From Leptobrachium leishanense (taxonomy: Eukaryota > Chordata > Amphibia > Anura > Megophryidae): a stretch of DNA of 64,000 nt. Every line of letters begins with the position of its first letter. The stretch's first letter is position 1. The position numbers and the translations under genes are program-made. Positions 1 to 11,416 of the stretch are shown piece after piece. The DNA is taken from positions 52,461,514 to 52,525,513 of the forward strand of contig CM019071.1 in the NCBI GenBank assembly GCA_009667805.1, written 5' to 3'. Below the pieces are notes generated by a model that saw only the letters and a list, made by a program, of their open reading frames with translations, had not been told where the DNA came from and did no database searches.

Positions 1-354
1 CCATGTGTAATCTGTAACCATTTGTCCTGCTTCCAACCATCCCCATTCTGTATTTAACCAGAACTCTTTAACAGTTTCCTTTGTTAGGAGACCAGGGTGT
101 GTGTGGGGAGGGGGAGGCTTTGGGAGGATCTGGTGTAGAGAAACGCAGGGGCATGTTTTTACATTTGAGTGGCTGTAACTGAAAACCTCTGAATAAAGGC
201 ATTCTGCGGTTGGTTTTCAATCTGCAAGGACTCCTCTCACAGTCTATGTGTCGGCTATTCTGTGGGGGAATATGAATACCTCCTGGGTTCAGCAGAAAGG
301 GAGGCCTTGGGTACCAGGATCCGTAACACACAATTCACAGCATCCTCAGCCAGC
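1..354. other. Unassigned sequence
   Basis: Complex sequence with no repeat partner elsewhere in the window and no convincing coding frame. Nothing recognised. Confidence 0.4.
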
Positions 355-590
355 AGGGTTGCCGGATCAGTCATGTTTTTCCAGACACATATTATTATTT
401 CATGCAGAGGAGAGCACATAGGAAAGTGCTGCCCTGCAACATGTATAATTCATATGCTGCAGGAAGGAAATCAAGGCAGGTCACCTGCGATTCCTTTATG
501 AATTCGTACCTGCATAGTATGGATTATACATGCTGCAGGGTAGCATTTTTCATGCATTGCCCATCAGTATTACACATGAGCACAGCGAAA
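355..590 (+). mobile_element. Short foldback element, GATCGGCC family, copy 1
   Basis: It begins AGGGTTGCCGGATCAG and then shares its interior (a CTGCAGCATAT-type palindrome, CATGCAGAGG, TGCCCTGCAAC) with 3,142-3,350 and, in reverse, with 11,121-11,385. The right inverted terminus is missing. It is a non-autonomous element with no coding capacity; the superfamily is not resolved. Confidence 0.6.
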
Positions 591-879
591 AAGTTTGATT
601 CGTTAAGTCTTTAATTTCGTTTCAGTGTGCTTGTTATGTTACCATGATTCGAATTTTGTATCAATTTGTTGTTTTGGGAGATTAATAATTCGTATTTCAT
701 ATCGATTCGTTATTTCGTTTTTGTTCGTTATTTCAGAATGGTGAAACGGATTAATTAATCACTGTTAGTTTAGAGTTAAAAAGATTGAGGCTTAAAATAT
801 ACGTATTCCCTCTGTCCTTGGTGCTGAAATAGGTTTCAGCACCAAGGACAGCATCACCGAATGCAGCCAGACTGAAGGA
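591..879. other. TTCG/AT-rich unassigned stretch
   Basis: Contains scattered ATTCG and TTCGTT words resembling a decayed version of the TTCG-rich hAT MITEs at 9.5 and 57.4 kb, but no termini can be placed. Confidence 0.3.
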
Positions 880-1360
880 AAAAAACTAAAAACGCTGCGT
901 TCGGCAAAGAAAATAATCCTTTTAAAATAATTAGGAATCCAAAAATTTCAACTAAAACATAAAAAAATGCTCAAAAAATTCTAAAAAAGCATTAAAGAGA
1001 CTTTTTGCTGCAAGTGAAAAGAATAAATGGTTAAATAAATAATTAATAGAAACAGGGATTTTCTTTACATTGAAACCTATGGGATTCGCCTGATTAAACC
1101 TGTCAAATGAAACCAGCAAACAGCAGGGCAATTCACTGACATTTCTCTGCTGTTCGGTGTCTGTGAATAGATTATCCATTGCTTCTCTATTGGGGATTTC
1201 ACTTCCATCGAACAGGCACAGTATTTCGCTGGCAATTCGCTGATATTTGGCGAACTGCCAGCAGTCTGAATATTCGAATGGCCACGAAATTGCACCGTAT
1301 GGGGAAACTCACTGTTCGGTGGAATTTCGGGGTCAGTTCGGCTCTCTCTGAATAACCCTG
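880..1360 (-). mobile_element. GGGTTATTC foldback family, fragment
   Basis: This is the reverse complement of the module seen at 8.2, 21.0, 46.6 and 61.4 kb. It carries the conserved run around CCTATGGGATTCGCCTGATT, a TTTTTGCTGCA core, and ends at TCTCTGAATAACCCTG. The outer left part is degraded. Non-coding. Confidence 0.65.
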
Positions 1361-1427
1361 ATAGTTGCTTTCAGCCCTTAATTTTTGGTAATTCTAAATT
1401 ACCGTCACTTTTTACCATTTCTATTTA

Positions 1428-1876
1428 GGCTAGGGTCAGATGAGCGCATTTTGTACGGACTGTGCGTCCGTGCAGTACGGACGTACTTTCTGACTGACGA
1501 CAAGGTAGTGGCCACACAGTCCGTTTTTTTCACTGACGTATTTTTTGACTGATGTAGCAGGGAAAATAAATTACAATGAAAGAACATTCTGTCCGTCAAA
1601 AATGCTGGACGTATAAATGCAGTCTGTCTGACTACGTTCCATCACTCACACACAAAGCTATGCAGACGTTGTGGACGTGGCGCACTCCGTACGTCCGTTC
1701 TAGCAGTATTACGTTCTTGCCTAACCTGCGTCCGTTTGCAGCGTCCGTCATGCGTCCGCACTTCTGTGCGGACGTACTTCGTGTGTGGGGCTCCATTTAA
1801 CACAATTGTATGTTATCACGGACGTGCTTATGTGCGGCAACACGGACATTAACACTGCGTTCGTCTGACCCCAGCC
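1428..1876 (+). mobile_element. GGCTAGGGTCAGACG MITE, copy A
   Basis: A CpG-rich, 449-bp non-autonomous element starting GGCTAGGGTCAGATG and ending CGTCTGACCCCAGCC. The flanks are TTA on the left and TAA on the right. The interior differs from copies B-F and looks like another subfamily. Confidence 0.75.
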
Positions 1877-2161
1877 TAAAAGTGATGTGGATACTGGGCT
1901 GTTAACGTACATTTTTGGGAAACCAATCAGCAAGACGTGTTGACGATTAAATGGTCCGCGTTAGGTAAGCTGGTAAGGGCCAAACATAAATAACACCCTT
2001 TGCAACTTAATAACAGAGTTTTACTCAACCTGGCAGAGAGGACAGCGGGAAGCGCAGGTGTCAGTGGAAGTCACAGGAAAATGATGGCTCATAGGATTTA
2101 TCAAATCTATTGAGGCAAGAAAAAACCCTTCAGGCCCTCGAACCAAACAGAGATCAGACAT
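1877..2161. other. Unassigned sequence
   Basis: Nothing recognised between MITE copy A and the CR1 fragment. Confidence 0.4.
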
Positions 2162-3099
2162 GAAGGATATAGACATCTTAGAGAGAGTTCAGAGAAGGGC
2201 TACTAAAATGGTGTACAGCTTGAAGGAGAAAAGTTACCAGGAAAGGCTTAGGCTAGGGACAGATGAGCGCATTTTCTGCGGCCACCGTCAAAATGTACGT
2301 CGATGCGTGCGCACGCATTTTTTCACGGAATACGCTTAAGTGGTCAGACGATGCGCAATTCTGGACGTATTTCATGACGATGGGGTGAAAAGAAGTCTAG
2401 GGAAATCCGGCTGTTTGAACGTTATGTTGGCCGCACACTAGCAGCGTCTGACATCTCCTAATCACGCACACACGCTACTATGCGGCCGCAGCGCACTCTG
2501 TACGTCAGTACCAGCGGTTTAACGTTCTCGAAAAAATGCGTTCATTTTCCACTTGCGTTGCGCGGCCGGACTTTTGTGCGACCGTACTTCGTATATTGGC
2601 CGTCATTGCCCGGCATCTGCTGCTAGTGCGGCCGTGATTATGTGCGCCAGAACGCGCGTTCGCACTGCCTCAGTCTGACCCTAGCCTTAATGATCTTAAC
2701 ATGTACAGCTTGGAAAAAAGACGAGACAGAGGAGATATGATAGAAACATTTAAATACGTAAAGGGAATCCACAAGGTAGAGGAAGGGAGTATATTTAAAA
2801 GGAAACAAAGTAGCAAAACAAGAGGACATAGTCTTAGATTAGAGGGGCAAAGGTTTAAAAGTAACATCAGGAAGCATTATTTTACTGAGAGGGTGGTGGA
2901 TACATGGAACAGTCTTCCAGTTGAAGTGGTAGAGGCCAAAACAGTGATTGAATTTAAGCAGGCATGGGATAGGCATAAGGCTATCCTAAACAAAAGATAA
3001 ATCCAGGTAAAGTATCCATGTAATTGGGCGACTAGATGGGCCGAAAGGTTCTTATCTGCCGACATTTTTCTATGTTTCTATGTTTCTATGTTTCTATGA
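2162..3099 (+). pseudogene. CR1-like LINE 3' fragment, split by a MITE
   Basis: The two parts (2,162-2,247 and 2,690-3,099) match, in order, the C-terminal codons and 3' end of the CR1 copy at 41.8-43.0 kb. Over the last 300 coding bases (2,701-3,000) I count three substitutions between the two copies. The encoded segment is the end of the reverse transcriptase protein, past the catalytic domain (residues like NSLPVEVVEAKTVIEFKQAW). The 3' end is the TTTCTATG tandem octamer seen on CR1-type elements. The 5' truncation at 2,162 is typical of incomplete LINE reverse transcription. A 436-bp MITE was inserted later, so the frame is broken and the copy is dead. Confidence 0.88.
2251..2686 (+). mobile_element. 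GGCTAGGGTCAGACG MITE, copy B, inside CR1
   Basis: Starts GGCTAGGGACAGATG and ends TCTGACCCTAGCC, with a TTA on each side (2,248-2,250 and 2,687-2,689). The intact CR1 copy at 42.6 kb has a single TTA at this point, so the 3-bp target duplication is confirmed by the empty site. A TTA/TAA duplication is known for PIF/Harbinger elements; that assignment is inference. Confidence 0.85.
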
Positions 3100-3141
3100 A
3101 AGAACGAAGACTAAGAACTAAGACACATATTGACATATTGA

Positions 3142-3350
3142 CATTTCATGCAGAGGGGAACACAGGGAAAAGTGCTGCCCTGCAACTTGTAAAATTCATA
3201 TGCTCCAGAGAGGAAATCAAGGCAGATCACCAGGGACTCCTTACCTGCAGCATATGGGTTATACATACTGCAGGGCTATATTTATCATGCATTGTCCATC
3301 AGTATGAATAAATGAAATGTGTCCGGGAAAACATGGCCGATCTGGCAACC
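3142..3350 (+). mobile_element. Short foldback element, GATCGGCC family, copy 2
   Basis: Shares its interior with 355-590 and keeps the right terminus (GTGTCCGGGAAAACATGGCC, then GATCTGGCAACC). The left terminus is absent. Confidence 0.65.
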
Positions 3351-4040
3351 ATAATAAGGGCTCTGCACTCGCTGCCCTAGCCGCCTCACAGTAGTGCTTC
3401 GTTCTCATTCTTTTACACAGCTGCAGCCATTAAGCTGCATTTTATTCTAGGGGAATATAGCGAGGAGGGGGTATCAGGGAAAGCTTTACCCTCCACTTGA
3501 GCACGGCAAAAAAACAATCAGCCCTGCTGGGTACAAGATGCCGGGCCAGCCGCGGGGTTCCTTTCCTCATTGTAGCCAGTTCAGCATTATTTAGTCACTT
3601 GCACAGACCCCAGAGAACATTTGTGTCAACTGGTTCAGCAATGTTCGATAACTGTAAAAGCTACCAAAGTAAGATAAAAGTCTTAGGCGGCATCCACTAC
3701 ATTGGGAGCATTGTAGTGATTGAGAGACTCCCTGCAGACTCAGAGGTGTAAAAACCTCCCATGCTTTGACCCATCACCAGATCCAACCCTGCACGTGTCC
3801 TGAACTCTCTTCTCCACCAACACATGCAGCCAGTATGAGCAGCAGAGAACTAGGGAGGAAGAAAGAGCACACTGTACCAAAAACAAGATATCGCTTAAAG
3901 GAGCAGACAGAGCATGTGCAAAGTGCTCTGAGGCAGGGCAATTTCACTAAGTGCCCATCTAGAGCTTGCATTGCTGACATGCTCAGTTGCTCGGAAAACA
4001 AACCTACTCATTCTTGTTAAGTTTATTTTTTAACCTAAAC
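3351..4040. other. Unassigned sequence
   Basis: Complex sequence with short frames on both strands but no recognisable protein, tandem repeat or terminal repeats. A motif GGCATCCACTACATTGG with partial self-complementarity occurs near 3,690. Confidence 0.35.
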
Positions 4041-5160
4041 CCCCTCCTACAACATGGTAAAAAAAAAGTACAATTTTAAATACATGAAAAATAAAGATTT
4101 TTTTTATGTTTGATTAGTTTCCTGCCCCCCCCTCCCAAAATTGAATGGTGGGGTTTGTCTCATGCAAAATCTGAATGAAATTAAACTAAGAGCAGACTCT
4201 GTCACTGCTCATCGGTCGCTCAGGGCTTTTAACATTCAGCAGTGAACTGAGAATTGCGAAAGAAGGAAAAACTTGCAGATTTTAAGATAATAAAGCTGAT
4301 TTTAAATTGCAACATGTCAACAGACCGAAATCTAAAATAGCCTATAAAAAAAATACGTAACAGAAATGTATTCTTTTCTTAACTGTTAATGCCTAGTGTT
4401 CTTTTTTCCCCATTTATGATTGTCTTCATTGTGCTGCAACCTTAATTTAATTTATATAAAATATTATTGAGTATATAAATATTTCATGTAATATAATTGT
4501 CAGGTAGAAAATTACATTTTAATTTTACGGCAAAAAAGAATAATAAGTAAATAAAGTTACATTTACATAGTTTATAGTTATTGTGATATTAGATTTATTA
4601 TGTAAATAAAATTAGCTACTTCTTGGACAAATTTACTACATTAAACACATTTTTAACTAATACGAAAAAATTAATTATTCTGTTTTGATATATTTTATTC
4701 ATGTCATACCATTTACATTTTATATACATATAAACTAACAAGATTATACAATTTATTTGTATTATAATAATGATGAATATTTAATTCAATGTAATTTTGA
4801 TTGTAGCTATACATTATATAAATCAAATTAAATATTTGTAGGAATAACCTATGACATTAAACACATTTTAAAATAATTACATATGAAAAAGCAAATTGTT
4901 CTATTTTAATATATTTACTCATATCATTTTATTTACGTTATATTATTTTAACATATAGAATATTAAACAATTTATTTATATTATATTAAGGAACAACGTC
5001 TAATGAATGCAATTCTGATAATATATTTTTATTTAATTTTTTCTATTTCATTCTATACATTTTATTGCATTTGTGCTTTAATAATAGATCTCCAAAATCT
5101 AAAAATCCTCATTGCGTAAAGCACTCTATTTGCACACTATTTTATGGACATTTAAGACTG
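4041..5160. repeat. AT-rich region with a diverged ~215-bp direct repeat
   Basis: Strongly AT-rich. The stretch starting ACATTAAACACATTTT near 4,640 recurs near 4,856, followed in both by similar runs (TTTTGATATATTTTATTCAT-like, then ACAATTTATTT, then AATGTAATT/AATGCAATT). It is an old tandem duplication. Non-coding. Confidence 0.6.
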
Positions 5161-5164
5161 ACTG

Positions 5165-6140
5165 ATGGTGGGCGAAACGCGTCTCAGCGATATATATGTC
5201 CAACCTTTTATTTTTTTATTAATAAATCCAGATTTTAACCCTTTACTGTCTGGCTGTACTGCCACTCCTTGCACGTTACACTTTGCAGCTACCCGGGAAC
5301 CGAGGATTGGTGATCCAAGGGGTCAGAGTATCCACTACAGAAGCACCTGATGCTCTTAAAGATACAGCGCTCCTTTATTTGGTGAGTGTTACTCCTACGG
5401 TTTCCACCCTGTAATATACGGCGTTATACTACGGGAGCGCCGTCTCTGTGTTCCTCTTATCGCTCCTTTATCCATTGTCTTTTGTACAGTCCTGTTGCTG
5501 AACAGGTCACCACAGATTGGGTTATGTTTCTGTGTTGTAAAAAAAATCAAGCAGGGACCCGACACTGCTTGAGAAAGGCTGGGTGTTCAGCCGAAACGTG
5601 GCTGTTGTTGCTTCTGGAGTGTCGGGTCCCTGCTTGCTTTTTCATCTACATAGGTGTGGCTTCCTGGCCTGGACCCCCAGGCACCCAATTTCCACCGCCG
5701 CTCTGTAGCATCGTACCTGTGTGCTGTATCGAGTCCTTACTGCTTCTCCTATGTTGTTTTTGGAAGCAGCTCTGTATGTTTGGCCCCTCTCAGACTCACT
5801 ACTCTCTGACTAAGCCTGGAGATGGTACTCGCACGTTCGCCCCTAATTGCTTCCATCGCGCTTTATGTTTGCCGCTCTGATTTACTTTCTCTGACCTTGT
5901 AAGGTTTCTTGGCTTTATTTTTCCTTCTTCACCATTTTTTCTTCTTATAACAAGGCTTGACATTAAACGAAGGATAACAGGAAAAATGTCAGCTTTGATG
6001 TATGGCCGCTATAGAAAAATCAAACTATGGCCAGAGTTGTCTTCTGTTCTTCTCTTTGTAGTGTCTGATAATTGCGAGCGCGAACGGACAGCTGACAGCT
6101 TCTAGTTGGCTAATATACAGAACACAACGCCGCTGCAACA
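5165..6140. other. Composite of old interspersed repeats
   Basis: Contains GGCGAAACGCGTC near 5,171 and GCCGAAACGTGGC near 5,590, words of a kind that recurs in other non-coding repeats here (35.7, 36.5, 37.5, 58.0 kb). A 164-codon open frame crosses unrelated repeat pieces and does not resemble a protein. Confidence 0.4.
5548..5636. mobile_element. Small foldback element
   Basis: Perfect 19-bp inverted ends (CAAGCAGGGACCCGACACT at 5,548-5,566 and its complement at 5,618-5,636) enclose about 51 bp containing AGCCGAAACGTGGC. This is a MITE-like hairpin. Confidence 0.6.
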
Positions 6141-6199
6141 GTGGAGGCTCAGGTGTGGGCGGAAAAAAACATCTATCTCTATGATCTTGCCACTAACTT

Positions 6200-7290
6200 G
6201 TCTACAGTCTGTAAAGAATGCCTATGTCAGGCTCATTTACCACACATCCCGTACCTCTCACACCTCATCCCTCTAAAGTCTATAATGAACACCTCTGCTA
6301 AGCTTATCTACCTCACATCTCATACCTCACCCCTCTATCGTCTGTAATGAACGCCTCTGTCAGGAACATTTACCTCACATCCCGTACCTCTCACACCTCA
6401 TCCCTCTAAAGTCTATAATGAACACCTCTGCTAAGCTTCTCTACCTCACATCTCATACCACACCCCTCTATAGTCTATAATGAACGCCTCTGTCAGGCTC
6501 AATTACCTCACTTTCTGGTACTTCTCACCCCTTTACAGTCTGTAATGAATGCCACCGCCGGGCTCATCCACTACACATCCCATACCTCTCACACCTCACC
6601 TTTTTATAGTCTGTAACAAATGCATCTGCCAGACTTATCTACCTCACATCTCATATCTCACCCCTCTATAGCCTATAATGAACACCTCTGCCAGGCTCAT
6701 CCACCTCACATCCTGTACCTCTTACACCTCACCTCCCTAGAGTCTGTAGCAAATGTCTCTACCAGACTCATCTATCTCACATCTCACTTCTCTAGCCTGT
6801 AATAAACACCTCTGCCAGGCTCATCCACCTCACATCCTGTACCTCTCACACCTCATCCCTCTAAAGTCTATAATGAACACCTCTGCTAAGCTTCTCTACC
6901 GCACATCTCATACCACACCCCTCTATAGTCTATAATGAACACCTCTGTCAGGCTCATTTACCTCACTTTCTGGTACCTCGCTCTCACCCCTATAAAGTCT
7001 GTAATGAACGCCTCCGCTTGGCTCATCCACCACACATCCCATACCTCTCACACCTCACCTCTCTATAGTCTGTAACAAATGCCTCTGCCAGACTTATCTA
7101 CCTCACATCTCATATTTTACCCCTCTACAGTCTATAATGAGCACCTCTGCCAGGCTCATCCACCTCACATCCAGTACCTCTCACACCTCCCTAAAGTCTA
7201 TAACAATTGTCTCTACCAGACTCACATCTCACCTCTCTAGCCTGTAAGGAACACCTCTGCCAGGCTCATCCACCTCACATCCTGTAGCTC
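6200..7290 (+). repeat. Minisatellite derived from LINE reverse-transcriptase codons
   Basis: About 16 units with spacing alternating between roughly 61 and 70 bp. Each contains GTCTRTAATGAACRCCTCTG, then CAGGCTCATCCACCTCACA, then CCTCTCACACCTCA. In one frame this reads like SVMNASARLIHLTSHTS, which is the LINE segment seen intact at 33.5 kb and expanded at 51.6-52.0 kb. Short open frames here are relics of that coding unit, not genes. Confidence 0.85.
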
Positions 7291-7299
7291 TGTGCGCTG

Positions 7300-8165
7300 A
7301 TACAAATGTATGATATGTAAACAGTATGTGCTGTTTTTGTGTCTTTGTATCACTTTGTATTGCTCTGGTATATCCGTGTGTGCGTGGGCACTGGCTTATG
7401 GCATCTGAAATGGAATTTTTAGAGTACTGACAAGGGAATTGCAAATTACACAGCGACAGATTCCATTTGGAAACATCCTTTAACTCAGCTGCTTTCAGTA
7501 GAGTTATTTATTTATTTTATGCTGTTTTGACCCAAAATTTGCATTTCCTTTGTCCTCTCCCGACAATCGCGAGCCTGAGAAGGAGCCCGTGCGCATATCC
7601 TCATGAATTCGCGCATCTCTTCGCATCAGCGAGCATTCTCTTGGATATATTAAACCGCGAGTGTGATTGTTTGATAAATAATCACAGCGATGTCTCCTCT
7701 GCATCATTAATTTATTGACTCGGAAAATATAGTCAAATTGCCCAGTGTCAGGGTACATTAAGGAGGAAAATGACTTGATATGGAATATGTAATGTATTCA
7801 AGTGGGATCAGGGATGTATCTCTGTATCTAACCTGAGTGTCGGAAACCGAAGGAGCATTACGGAGAGACTTAACCCCCCCTCCCACCGCGGCCACATCGG
7901 GGGAATGGAAATACAAGGTCTATGGTTGACACTTTAAGGGTTAAATCACACAGAGGGGCTTCAGCTAAGCCAGGATGACACTCATTAAAAGGAAACAATT
8001 ATATATAGAATTTATTTCCCATAACGTCTTCTGTTATGAAACAGAGCGATCGACCCTGTATTCTCAATGTGCACAAACTGGATACAGGAGAGGAGAGGGT
8101 TAACCAGAGGTGGATGTGTAAAGAATAAGAGTAATGGGACCCGTGTAATGCACAGAATGAGACAC
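7300..8165. other. Single-copy-looking sequence; candidate regulatory block
   Basis: No repeat partner in the window. The part at about 7,460-7,760 is high-complexity with motifs such as CATTAATTTATTGA and TTTGATAAATAATCAC, plausible for homeodomain or forkhead sites. No coding potential is apparent. Conservation cannot be tested from one sequence. Confidence 0.3.
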
Positions 8166-8167
8166 AC

Positions 8168-9075
8168 AGGGTTATCCAAAGAGATTCGAATTGCTTGAGA
8201 AAGGTAACCGAACGCTGAAAATCAGCGTTCGGTTACCTTTCCTGGCCATTCGGCTATCCAGAGAGCAGGCAATTCGCCAAATCCTGGCGAATTGCCTGCA
8301 CATACGGTGCCTGTTCGGTCCCTGTTCGAGGGCAGTGAAATCCCCATGAAAAAGCACTGCTTCGGCTATTCAGAGAACACAAACCAGCAGTGAAAGGTTC
8401 CCCTAATGCCCTGCCATTCGGTGGTTTAATTCGGCAAATTTATTCAGGAGAATCCCATAGACTTCAATGTTAAAAATATTCCTGTTTTAATTCAATATCT
8501 AATAAACCGTTCATTATAAAATTCTGCAGCAAAGAGTCTCTTTATTTATAGATTTTTTAGGATACTTTAAGCATTTTTCTGAATTTTTTTAAAAAAAAAA
8601 TTAAAAGTCCGATTTTTTTTTTTTTTTTCAGTTTACTTATTTTTTTTGTAACAGCCCTCTTTATTATCATTCCCTGGACCTCCTGTGAAAATTTCATACA
8701 TTTTCGCTCAGTAGTTTCTTTGCAAACAGCGTTTCATTTTCACAGATTCATACAAATGGTTTTTCTAATTTATTCACTGCCTCCTCTACGTCACAGCTGC
8801 TTCGGCTCTGTGTGATTCGGCTCATGTTCGGCTCCTGTTCGGCTCCTGTTCGGCTTCTTCGAAGGTTAATCCAGATGTTTTTGCTTGTTTTCAGCGTGCA
8901 TTCAGTTCGTTTTCGTCAGGTTTGCGGCAGTTTTTTCCTGCAATTCGGGGACCCTGTGCTCTTTGCTGAATACACCGCAGGGTCACCGAATTGCAATCGG
9001 CAAAAGGAACCGAATTGAAGAGAACGAAAAGTCACCGAACGTGCGGTGACTTTTCGAATCTCTTTGGATAACCTT
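8168..9075 (+). mobile_element. GGGTTATTC foldback family, nearly complete copy
   Basis: The left end GGGTTATCCAAAGAGATTCGAA pairs with the right end TTCGAATCTCTTTGGATAACC. Just inside the left end is a hairpin around GGTAACCGAACGCTGA. The core has the family words CCCATAGACTTCAATGTTAA and AAAGAGTCTCTTTATTTA. Non-coding. No clean target duplication is visible, so the superfamily is open. Confidence 0.8.
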
Positions 9076-9290
9076 GACAGTCATGCATTGCTTGATGATT
9101 CATAGAGAAATCTGATTGTCATTATGGAATCGATACATTTTTTTACACATTTAAACACAATGTAGCAGAAAGGCTTATTATTTGCTGTGTTTTGGATCAA
9201 CAGCAGCCACAGGGATATGTGGAACGGTGACCACGATGAACATTGGTCTGTTTCAACCTGTCTTACCATGTAACTAATACTATCACTATC

Positions 9291-9989
9291 AGGTCTATTC
9301 ACTAAAAAAGGTGAAACTCTGGAGAACTTTTGGAAAAGTGAAAATTCTAGGTCAAAATAGCCAAACCAGAAATATTCTCCCATTTATCTCACTTTCCAAA
9401 TCGGCTGTTTGGTCTAGATTGTTCTCTTCTCCTGCCAGTTCTCCTGATTTTCACCTTTCTCTGAATAACCCTGCTAGAATTTTCACTAGACTTGTGCACC
9501 GATTTTTTTTTTCGGTTCGATTCGATTCGATTTTTCGGATTTCTAAACTTTTCGATTCGACTCGTTTCGACCGATTTCTGTTTCGATTCGGTTCGGCTCG
9601 ACTCGTTTTTCGTGTACATTTTTTTTTTCGGAATATCGACCATTTTTCATATTTTCGTGTCACTTAGCTCGTTTTTTGTATCGACTTTTCGTATTTTCGG
9701 AAATTTTCGTTTTTTCGGAACGTCTGTTCTCCTCGTTTCAAAGCAATAAATTTCGATTTGACACATTTCAAGTACATTCGAAAATTCCGAAAATATTTCG
9801 TTTCGGCTCGGAAAACTTTTCGGATCTGCCATTTTCGGATCTAAAAATTTTCGGAAAATCGGCCGCATCCGAAAACACGAATCGGGAAATTTCGTGAAAA
9901 TTCCGAAATTCCGAAACCCGAAACGTACATCCCTAATTTTCACTTCTCCAAAAGTTCTCCAGAAGTTTCAATTTTTAGAGAATAGACCT
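9291..9989 (+). mobile_element. Foldback element GGTCTATTCACTAAA, host of a hAT MITE
   Basis: The left arm 9,291-9,346 (AGGTCTATTCACTAAAAAAG, GAAACTCTGGAGAACTTTTG) is an imperfect inverted copy of the right arm 9,936-9,989. The arms would pair for about 55 bp. The TTCG-rich hAT MITE lies inside it, next to the right arm. Confidence 0.75.
9487..9935 (-). mobile_element. TTCG-rich hAT-type MITE, copy 1
   Basis: The 449-bp element is bounded by exact 8-bp target duplications ATTTTCAC (9,479-9,486 and 9,936-9,943). The ends are TAGACTTGTGCACC and CGTACATCCCTA, matching TAGGCTTGTGC and TAGGGATGTGC at 57.4-58.0 kb. The whole length is built from TTCG/CGAA words. No coding capacity is present; it would need an outside transposase. 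Confidence 0.88.
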
Positions 9990-10074
9990 TTATATGATCT
10001 GAACATTCAGTGTGTTCTGCAGTTCGACATAGACTAAACATTGACCCCTGCATGTTCTACAAGAGGAACACTGA

Positions 10075-10495
10075 GCGGAGCACTGAACCCTGCAATGACT
10101 GAGCACTGAACCCTGCAATGTCTGAGCACTGAACCCTGCAATGTCTGAGCACTGAACCCTGCAATGTCTGAGCACTGAACCCTGCAATGACTGAGCACTG
10201 AACCCTGCAATGTCTGAGCACTGAACCCTGCAATGACTGAGCACTGAACCCTGCAATGTCTGAGCACTGAACCCTGCAATGACTGAGCACTGAACTCTGC
10301 AGCTTTCCATGATCAATCACTGAACCCTGCAGCTTTCCATGATCAATCACTGAACCCTGCAGCCCGTAATGACTGAGCATTGAACCCTGCAGCCCGTAAT
10401 GACTGAGCACTGAACCCTGCAGCCCGTAATGACTGAGCACTGAACCCTGCAGCCCGTAATGACTGAGCACTGAACCCTGCAGCTTGTAAAGTCTG
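10075..10495. repeat. 23/30-bp minisatellite
   Basis: About ten units of GAACCCTGCAATGACTGAGCACT-type sequence (23 bp) pass into two 30-bp units with AGCTTTCCATGATCAATCAC and then about five with AGCCCGTAATGACTGAGCA. The boundary shows how variant units spread in blocks. The open frames on the minus strand are repeat artefacts. Confidence 0.9.
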
Positions 10496-10701
10496 TTGAT
10501 TGAGATCCTCATATCTTCATGGATTGAAATTCTCCTTAAAGACTCATCAGTGAACTCTGACCTTTCAAACTTCAGCCTCCCTACAGGCTGAACATGAGAC
10601 CATGCGTCACACCCTACAAAAAGTGACCCCTGAACCCCGCAGCGACATCTCTGCAGAGTATTGTATCACTAAATCCAGAGACTGTCACACTCACCCCCTC
10701 A
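10496..10701. other. Unassigned sequence
   Basis: Short complex stretch, nothing recognised. Confidence 0.35.
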
Positions 10702-11029
10702 GGCTGGAGTTAGACGAACGCATTCTGAGCGCACTCTGCGTGCGTGCACAACGGACGGACGTACTGACGTCATCACACACACAGGCCGCTACAAGACCGC
10801 GGCGCACTCTGTGCATCCATCCTAGCGCTTTTACGTTGAGGCCTAAATGATGTCCGTTGCCACCTGCGTGGTGCTTGCGCAGTTCGGTGCGTGCGCAGTT
10901 CGGTGCGTGCGCAGTTCGGTGTGCACGTACTTTGTGTGTTGGTCTCTATAGATCGTGATTCTATGCTATGACGGACGTTAAACTGTGCGGCGACACGGAC
11001 ATGATCACGGTGTTCGTCTGATGCCGACC
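10702..11029 (+). mobile_element. GGCTAGGGTCAGACG MITE, degraded copy H
   Basis: Starts GGCTGGAGTTAGACGAACGC and ends GTTCGTCTGATGCCGACCT, a mutated version of the family ends. The interior has GTGCGCAGTTCG triplicated near 10,875-10,920. Confidence 0.65.
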
Positions 11030-11120
11030 TGAAAGAATCACCCCCTCCCTCACACTTATGAGTTATACATGTTGCAGGGCAGGTAACCTAAATGGGACCT
11101 TCAACCTTTGTGTGTGACCT

Positions 11121-11385
11121 AGGGTTACCCAGTCGGCCAGGTTTTCCTGGACAAATATATTGCATTAGTGCTGATCTACAACGCATGAAAAATATCACCC
11201 TGCAGCATGTATAATCCATACGCTGCAGCTAAGAAATAATAAAGGAATCCAGGGGTGACCTGCTTTGATTTTCTTCCTGCGTCATATGAAATATACATGT
11301 TGCAGGGCAGCACTTTTCCCTGTGCTCTCCCTCTGCGCAAAATAGTATTGTGTGTCCAGGAAAACATGGCCGATCTAGTGACCCT
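11121..11385 (-). mobile_element. Short foldback element, GATCGGCC family, copy 3
   Basis: Both termini are present: AGGGTTACCCAGTCGGCCAG on the left and GGCCGATCTAGTGACCCT on the right, which pair with each other. The interior is the inverted relative of copies 1 and 2. 265 bp, non-coding. Confidence 0.75.
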
Positions 11386-11416
11386 ACCACAATCCTATGA
11401 CAGGGTTCCTGTAACA

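Noticed and set aside
5386..5880. 164-codon open frame
   Set aside because: It crosses a hairpin MITE and unrelated repeat pieces and shows no protein-like motif.
9389..9943. Several 70-118-codon frames rich in R, F, S, K
   Set aside because: TTCG/CGAA words of the hAT MITE translated in all frames.
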